DNA from: JAFARZ01 sp035651595
GTDB taxonomy: Bacteria; Actinomycetota; Actinomycetes; Streptosporangiales; Streptosporangiaceae
Reading direction: 5' to 3'
DNA: 44,975 nt
Assembly: GCA_035651595.1 (NCBI GenBank)
Contig: DASRFJ010000100.1
Location: 1-44,975, forward strand
Shown: one piece after another, positions 40,461 to 44,975 of the stretch
Numbering within the stretch: the first letter of the stretch is position 1
Layout of the letters: each line of letters begins with the position of its first letter
Position numbers and translations under genes: made by a program
The notes under the pieces: generated by a model
What the model was told of the DNA's origin: nothing
Seen by the model: the letters and a program-made list of their open reading frames with translations, nothing else
Databases searched by the model: none

Positions 40461-41218
40461 CCCAAGCCCAGCGCCGCTGGATCTTCCTGTTCGCCGGGAC
40501 CGGCCTGGCGGCCTTTTACCTGTGGGGACTGTCCGGGCTGCCGGGGTTCGGGAACTATCCCGGCCCGTACGGGCCCGCCATCCTCCAGATCGCGGTCGCG
40601 CAGACACACGCGACCGGGGTGGTCTCCGCGGTGAACTTCCTGTACCGCGGCTTCGACACGGTAGGCGAGGAGTTCATCCTGTTCACCGCCGCGACGGGTG
40701 TCGCGGTCGTGCTGCGGCACCTGCGCGGGGAGCGGGATCGCTCCGCGGTCGACGAGGCCGCCGATCGCGACGTCCCGCGGACCAGCTCCGCGGTGCGCAT
40801 GGTGGCGCTGGTGTTCGCCGGACCGGGCATCGTGGTGGGCTGGTGGCTGGCGTCGCACGCGCAGACCAATCCCTCCGGCGGGTTCCAGGGCGGCGTGGTG
40901 CTCGCCAGCGCGTTCGTGCTGGTCTACCTCGCCGGGGAGTTCCTGGTGTTCCAGCGGGTCAGCCCCGTCGACCTCCTCGACGTGGTGGAGGGGGTGGGCG
41001 CCGGCGGGTTCGCCGCGACCGGGCTGACCGCGGTGTTCCTCTCCATGCCGTTCATGTCCGACTGGCTGGGGCTCGGGCAGTACCCCGGCGCGGTCAGCTC
41101 GTCCGGGACGATCGCGCTGATCAGCTTCTTCGTCGGGCTCGAGGTGGCGGCCGCGTTCATCCTCATCGTGGGTGAACTGCTGGAACAGACGCTGCTGATC
41201 AGGCAGGAGGCTTCCTGA
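40457..41218 (+). CDS. MbhE-MnhB-like antiporter subunit
   Basis: 253 residues in two parts: an N-terminal MbhE-like segment (about 1-95; VVSAVNFLYRGFDTVGEEFI) that in Mrp systems belongs to the end of MrpA, and a C-terminal MnhB/MrpB domain (about 105-253; GWWLASHAQTNPSGGFQGGV, typical of MrpB). The gene overlaps its neighbours at both ends. Confidence 0.83.
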   Translation: MTQAQRRWIFLFAGTGLAAFYLWGLSGLPGFGNYPGPYGPAILQIAVAQTHATGVVSAVNFLYRGFDTVGEEFILFTAATGVAVVLRHLRGERDRSAVDEAADRDVPRTSSAVRMVALVFAGPGIVVGWWLASHAQTNPSGGFQGGVVLASAFVLVYLAGEFLVFQRVSPVDLLDVVEGVGAGGFAATGLTAVFLSMPFMSDWLGLGQYPGAVSSSGTIALISFFVGLEVAAAFILIVGELLEQTLLIRQEAS

Positions 41219-41562
41219 TGGCGATCTTCCCGTTCGTGGTCGTGGTCTGGATCCTGGGGATCGGGCTGTACGGCATCGTGACCAGCCGGCACCTGGTGCA
41301 CCAGATCGTCTGCCTGATCGTGGTGCAGTCCTCGACCTACGTGCTGCTGCTCGGCGTCGGCTACGTGACCGGGGCGGTGGCGCCGTATTACTTCGACGTG
41401 CCCAACCACACGCCGGCGGTGGATCCCGTCGTGCAGGCGCTGGCGCTCACCGACGTGGTCGTCGAGGCGGCCGTCACCGCGCTGCTGCTGTCGTTCGCTA
41501 TCCAGGCGCACAAGCGGTTCGGCACCCTGGATCCGCACGAGCTCGCCTCGCTGAAGGGCTAG
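41218..41562 (+). CDS. Cation/proton antiporter subunit C (MnhC/MrpC, NuoK-like)
   Basis: 114 residues, three membrane helices homologous to NuoK of complex I: LVHQIVCLIVVQSSTYVLLL and LTDVVVEAAVTALLLSFAIQ, the latter with the conserved TDVVVEAA segment of MrpC. The ATG shares one base with the preceding stop. The gene ends 1 base before the start of the D subunit. Confidence 0.87.
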   Translation: MAIFPFVVVVWILGIGLYGIVTSRHLVHQIVCLIVVQSSTYVLLLGVGYVTGAVAPYYFDVPNHTPAVDPVVQALALTDVVVEAAVTALLLSFAIQAHKRFGTLDPHELASLKG

Positions 41563-41563
41563 C

Positions 41564-43408
41564 GTGCGCATGGACCAGTTGCTCGCGCTCGTCATCGCGA
41601 TGCCGCTGCTCGGGGCCGCCGGTATCAGCGCGCTCGGGCCGCTGCTGGGCTCGCGGCGCCGGGTCCTGGACGCGGCCGCGATCGGTGTGGCTGGTGCCGT
41701 CGCGGTGCTGCTGTTCGTCATTATGCTCAGAACGTACGGTGGTGACGAGGTCTACTGGTTCGCCGGATTCCACCCCTCGCACGGTGTCGTCATCGGGATC
41801 GACTTCGAGGCGCAGTCGCTGAGCGCGGGCCTGGCCTGCCTGGCCGCCGTTCTGGTCGTGGCCGCGATGACGTTCTCATGGCGCTATTTCCATCAGGTCG
41901 GCGTCTACTACCACTCGCTCATGCTCACGTTCCTCGCGGGCATGGTGGGCTTCTGCCTCACCGGAGATGTCTTCGACCTGTTCGTGTGGTTCGAGCTGAT
42001 GGGCGTGTCCGCCTACGCGCTGACCGCTTACCGGCCCGAGGAGCGCGGGCCGATCCAGGGCGCACTCAACTTCGCGATCACCAACAGCGTCGGCGCGTAC
42101 CTCTCGCTGTCCGGCATCGGGCTGATCTACGGCCGGACCGGGGCGCTGAACATGGCGCAGATCGGTGCTTTCTTTGCGGGGGGGCACCATCGCGCGGACC
42201 GGCTCGTCGTGGTCGCCTTCCTGCTGATCATCTCCGGCCTGCTGGTGAAGGCCGCGGTCGTGCCGTTCCACTTCTGGCTCGCGGACGCGCATGCCGTCGC
42301 GCCGACGCCGGTGTGCGTGCTGTTCTCCGGCGTGATGGTGGAACTCGGCCTGTACGGCGTCGCACGGGTGTACTGGTCGGTGTTCGGCGCGGCGCTGGGT
42401 CACCGGGCGGCCGTGGGGCACGTGTTCCTGGTGCTTGGCCTGCTGACCGCGGCGGTGGGGGCGGTGTACTGCGTCCGGGAGCGGCACATCAAGCGGATGC
42501 TCGCGTTCTCCACGATCAGTCACGCCGGCATGTTCCTTACCGGTTTCGCCCTGCTGACCCCGCTGGGCCTGGCCGGCTCCGCCGTCTACGTCGTCGGACA
42601 CGCAATGGTCAAGGGTGCCCTGTTCCTGGGCGCGGGCATCATGCTGCACCGGCTGCGATCGGTGAACGAGACGTACCTGCACGGCCGGGGCCGTATGCTG
42701 CGGGTGACCGGCGTGGTGTTCACCCTGGCCGGGCTCGGCCTGGCGGACCTGCCGCCGTTCGCGACGTTCCTCGGCGAGGGCTGGGTCGAGGACAGCGCCA
42801 GCGAGCACGGGCTCGGCTGGATCACTGCGATCTTGATCATCTGCACGATACTGTCCGGCGGAGCGGTGCTGCGGGTCGCCGGGGGAGTGTTCTACGGGCT
42901 CGGTGACCCGCCCGGCGAAGATCCCGAGATGGCCGAGGAAGCGGCCGAGGAGACCAGCGAGACCGACACCGCGAAGGAGCGCACGCCGCTCACCATGATC
43001 GTGCCGGCCGCGGTGCTGACGGCGGCGGCCATCGCGATCGGCCTGATCGGCAGGCTCGGTCCGGTGGTCGAGGCCGCCGCGGTACGGTTCACCGATCAGG
43101 CCGGGTACAACGCCACGGTGCTGCACGGCGCGGTGCTCACGCACCCGGTCGGGCTGTATCCCGCGGAACCCGCGGGGGTCACGCTCAGTTCCCTGCTCGC
43201 CAGCGGAGGCTCGGCGGCCGGGGCGCTGATCCTCGCGTGGCTCGCCCTCTACTGGCGGCGGCTGCCCATGATGCGTGACCGCGGGCCGAGCCAGCTGGTG
43301 GTGGCCATCTCTCGCGGCTTCCAGAGCGGCGTGGTCAACGACTATGTGACCTGGCTGGTCCTCGGCCTGGCCTGCCTCGGCGGCGTGTTCGCGTTGATCA
43401 TCGGCTGA
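41564..43408 (+). CDS. Cation/proton antiporter subunit D (MnhD/MrpD, NuoN/L-like)
   Basis: 614 residues with about 14 membrane helices, of the proton-translocating family shared with complex I. Conserved features: FDLFVWFELMGVSAYALTAY with its Glu, LLVKAAVVPFHFWLADAHAVAPTPVC with the channel Lys and the HFW-ADAH motif, and KRMLAFSTISHAGMF. A charged loop (GDPPGEDPEMAEEAAEETSE) near residue 450 is unusual in its acidity. It is the only large NuoL/N-like subunit of this operon. The GTG at 41564 follows AAGGG; an ATG two codons later is possible. Confidence 0.87.
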   Translation: MRMDQLLALVIAMPLLGAAGISALGPLLGSRRRVLDAAAIGVAGAVAVLLFVIMLRTYGGDEVYWFAGFHPSHGVVIGIDFEAQSLSAGLACLAAVLVVAAMTFSWRYFHQVGVYYHSLMLTFLAGMVGFCLTGDVFDLFVWFELMGVSAYALTAYRPEERGPIQGALNFAITNSVGAYLSLSGIGLIYGRTGALNMAQIGAFFAGGHHRADRLVVVAFLLIISGLLVKAAVVPFHFWLADAHAVAPTPVCVLFSGVMVELGLYGVARVYWSVFGAALGHRAAVGHVFLVLGLLTAAVGAVYCVRERHIKRMLAFSTISHAGMFLTGFALLTPLGLAGSAVYVVGHAMVKGALFLGAGIMLHRLRSVNETYLHGRGRMLRVTGVVFTLAGLGLADLPPFATFLGEGWVEDSASEHGLGWITAILIICTILSGGAVLRVAGGVFYGLGDPPGEDPEMAEEAAEETSETDTAKERTPLTMIVPAAVLTAAAIAIGLIGRLGPVVEAAAVRFTDQAGYNATVLHGAVLTHPVGLYPAEPAGVTLSSLLASGGSAAGALILAWLALYWRRLPMMRDRGPSQLVVAISRGFQSGVVNDYVTWLVLGLACLGGVFALIIG

Positions 43409-43417
43409 TCGGGACGC

Positions 43418-43440
43418 CCTTCATGAAAGGCGGATGAAGG
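43418..43440 (+). terminator. Possible terminator of the antiporter operon
   Basis: CCTTCAT (43418-43424) and ATGAAGG (43434-43440) pair perfectly around a 9-base loop, followed by TCTTTTC. It stands 10 bases after the subunit D stop. Confidence 0.5.
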
Positions 43441-43510
43441 TCTTTTCGCAGCGCGCAGAAATCCGCGCCTGGTGGGGTTGGCTCCTAAGCGAGCAGAGGA
43501 GTGACACTTC

Positions 43511-44975
43511 ATGGCCAGACGTTCGGTTGCGATGTTCGGCGTCGTCGCGTTCTCGGTGGTCACCGTCGTAGGAGCCGGGCCGTCTGGGCCGGCCTGGTCG
43601 TCGGGGCCGCCGAACGCGGCCCGAGCGGCAGCACTGCGGGCGGAGGCCGCATTCCAGGCTCGGATGCTGGCCCGCGCGACCGCTGCTGGGGTGCCCGCCG
43701 CGGCGGGCACCCCAGCAGCCCGGGCCGACCAGGTGCTGTTGGCACAGCCGATCGCGTCCGATGCCGTGCCGTCGGTCAACGGCGCAGAACCCGACACGGT
43801 AACCGAAGCGGACATCGCCATCGACCCGGCCAGCAACCAGGTCATCACGGCGGTCGCGCAGGAAGGCCGGATCGCCGGCGGCGGCGCGGCGGGTGCGGTA
43901 TACGCGACCTCGCACGATGGCGGCCGGACCTGGGTGCAGGTCAACCTGCCGCTGCTGACCCAGGCGGTCGGCGGCACGTTCCAGGCGACATCCGACATCG
44001 CCGACGCGTTCGGCGCGGACGGATCCGTCTACGCGGTGTCCATCCCGAACGACAACACCGATCCTCGCAGCGGCGTCGCGGTGCAACGGTCAACCGACGG
44101 CGGGCTCACGTTCGGCCCGCCATCGCTCGTCGTGGACGACAACAACCCGGACGTCTTCAACGACAAATCCTGGATCGCCGTCGACAACAACCGGCACAGC
44201 CCGTTCCACGGCCGGATTTACGCGGTGTGGTCCCGGCAGATGCTGGTCAACGGAGTCCTGTTCCAGCCGGGCACGGTCAGCTGGTCCGACGATCAGGGAC
44301 GCACCTGGTCGCCGTTCCGGTTCACCGGCCCGGACAACGAGCTCACCGAGGGACTGATCCCGCTCGTCGCGCCGGACGGCGCGGTCACCGTGATCTATGA
44401 CCAGACCATCGGCAGCAACGACTACGAGGTGGCCCAGACCTCCCATGACGGCGGGAACACCTGGACCGCGTCGGCGACCATCGGGCAGTTCCTTGGCGCG
44501 CAGGTGCCTGGCATGCGCACCGGCGGCCTCCCCGCCGCGACGATTGATCCGTCGACCGGGCAGATGTACGTGACCTGGCAGGACAACCGGTTCAACTCGG
44601 CTGGCCTGAATGACATCGTGCTGTCTACCTCAACCGACGGCGGCCAGACCTGGAGCGCGCCGCGTCCGGTCAGCCCAGCGGGCGCGGGACTTGACCGGTT
44701 CACCCCCGCCGTGGCTGCGGCCGGCGGCAAGCTGTACGTCAGCTACGGGACCAGGGCGGCAAGCGGCACCGCGCCCACGGTCAGCGAGGATCTCATCGTG
44801 TCGATGAACGGCGGGCAGAGCTTCTCTCCGCAGCAGCAGGCCGGGCCGCCCGCGGTACTGGCCGATGCCGCGGTCGCCGGCACAAACGCGTTCCTCGGTG
44901 ACTACACCGGCCTAGCGGCCACGCCGCAGGTCGCGGCGCTCGCGTGGTGTGTGTCCGCAACCCCGCCCGCCGGCG
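43511..44975 (+). CDS. Secreted BNR-repeat (sialidase-like fold) protein, cut by the window edge
   Basis: The frame is open from the ATG at 43511 to the end of the window (488 codons, no stop). An N-terminal signal peptide (MARRSVAMFGVVAFSVVTVV, small residues after) is followed by an Ala-rich stretch and then a beta-propeller with repeated Asp-box (SxDGGxTW) motifs: TSHDGGRTW, RSTDGGLTF, WSDDQGRTW, TSHDGGNTW, TSTDGGQTW and SMNGGQSF. Such folds occur in sialidases, other glycosidases and non-catalytic binding proteins; no sialidase Arg triad or FRIP motif was identified, so the activity is open. GAGGAG lies 9 bases before the ATG. Codons 58-70 contain a perfect 38-bp palindrome. Confidence 0.8.
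   Translation, partial: MARRSVAMFGVVAFSVVTVVGAGPSGPAWSSGPPNAARAAALRAEAAFQARMLARATAAGVPAAAGTPAARADQVLLAQPIASDAVPSVNGAEPDTVTEADIAIDPASNQVITAVAQEGRIAGGGAAGAVYATSHDGGRTWVQVNLPLLTQAVGGTFQATSDIADAFGADGSVYAVSIPNDNTDPRSGVAVQRSTDGGLTFGPPSLVVDDNNPDVFNDKSWIAVDNNRHSPFHGRIYAVWSRQMLVNGVLFQPGTVSWSDDQGRTWSPFRFTGPDNELTEGLIPLVAPDGAVTVIYDQTIGSNDYEVAQTSHDGGNTWTASATIGQFLGAQVPGMRTGGLPAATIDPSTGQMYVTWQDNRFNSAGLNDIVLSTSTDGGQTWSAPRPVSPAGAGLDRFTPAVAAAGGKLYVSYGTRAASGTAPTVSEDLIVSMNGGQSFSPQQQAGPPAVLADAAVAGTNAFLGDYTGLAATPQVAALAWCVSATPPAG
43682..43719. repeat. 38-bp perfect palindrome inside a coding sequence
   Basis: Two 19-base arms (GCTGCTGGGGTGCCCGCCG and its exact complement) meet with no loop. It encodes the Ala/Gly/Pro stretch after the signal peptide of the BNR protein. 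A perfect palindrome of this length is far beyond expectation even in GC-rich DNA. Confidence 0.9.

Overview
The window is very GC-rich, densely packed DNA with many 4-bp ATGA/GTGA gene overlaps, frequent GTG starts and actinobacterial families (PadR and FadR-type regulators, an F420-type LLM oxidoreductase, a DUF3040-like protein, PaoABC-type aldehyde oxidoreductase, an Mrp/Mbh-like antiporter). It is most likely a chromosomal segment of an Actinomycetota species; the genus cannot be fixed from the sequence alone. No tRNA, rRNA, CRISPR array or intact insertion sequence was recognised.

Layout. (1) 1-2.2 kb: an N-terminally odd TOPRIM-domain remnant of plasmid type, a zinc-finger/HTH/DUF3887-like protein, a palindromic repeat and a MazG-like gene. 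(2) 2.4-12.9 kb: a sugar-acid catabolic locus read as oxidative L-fucose degradation: SDR dehydrogenase, RbsB/RbsA/RbsC-type ABC importer, L-fuconate dehydratase, aldo/keto reductase, FadR-type regulator, RhaM-type mutarotase and L-fucono-lactonase. One palindrome, ACATCSGATGT, recurs at three promoters (2454, 3350, 11692) and is the likely operator of the regulator. Inside the locus a GH116 hydrolase and a LacI regulator, once divergent, are both cut at the same point, which looks like a deletion scar. (3) 12.9-18.2 kb: two membrane proteins, a KAP-like P-loop ATPase and a PadR regulator with an inverted-repeat promoter. (4) 18.8-23.8 kb: small membrane protein, transketolase, metallophosphoesterase, a nucleotidyltransferase-BON fusion, an HhH-GPD protein and a DUF3040-like protein. 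(5) 23.8-30.4 kb: LLM oxidoreductase, a 971-residue FAD/Fe-S dehydrogenase, and on the other strand OtsA with a eukaryotic-type UDP-glucose pyrophosphorylase (trehalose synthesis with its own UDP-glucose supply). (6) 31.2-35.6 kb: general-stress-type SDR followed by a PaoABC-type molybdenum aldehyde oxidoreductase, behind a sigmaB-like promoter. (7) 35.6-38.1 kb: STAS protein, MerR-receiver fusion with Glu at the phospho-acceptor position, and a double-domain KaiC-like ATPase. (8) 38.2-43.4 kb: MgtC-like protein and a seven-gene Mrp/Mbh-like antiporter operon (E-F-G-DUF4040-B-C-D) without a separate MrpA gene. (9) 43.5 kb to the edge: a secreted BNR/sialidase-like protein, cut by the window.

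Repeats are the other main theme. A palindromic element of exactly 82 bp occurs three times (10851, 18547, 30808), always between genes, and two copies also share about 65 bp of flanking sequence. A second short element, 27 bp, occurs as an inverted pair at 1741-1802 and as a single unit at 38184-38210. Both look like members of genome-wide families. The most interesting multi-gene units are the fucose regulon with its operators and deletion scar, the STAS/MerR-receiver/KaiC-like module, and the MrpA-less antiporter operon.
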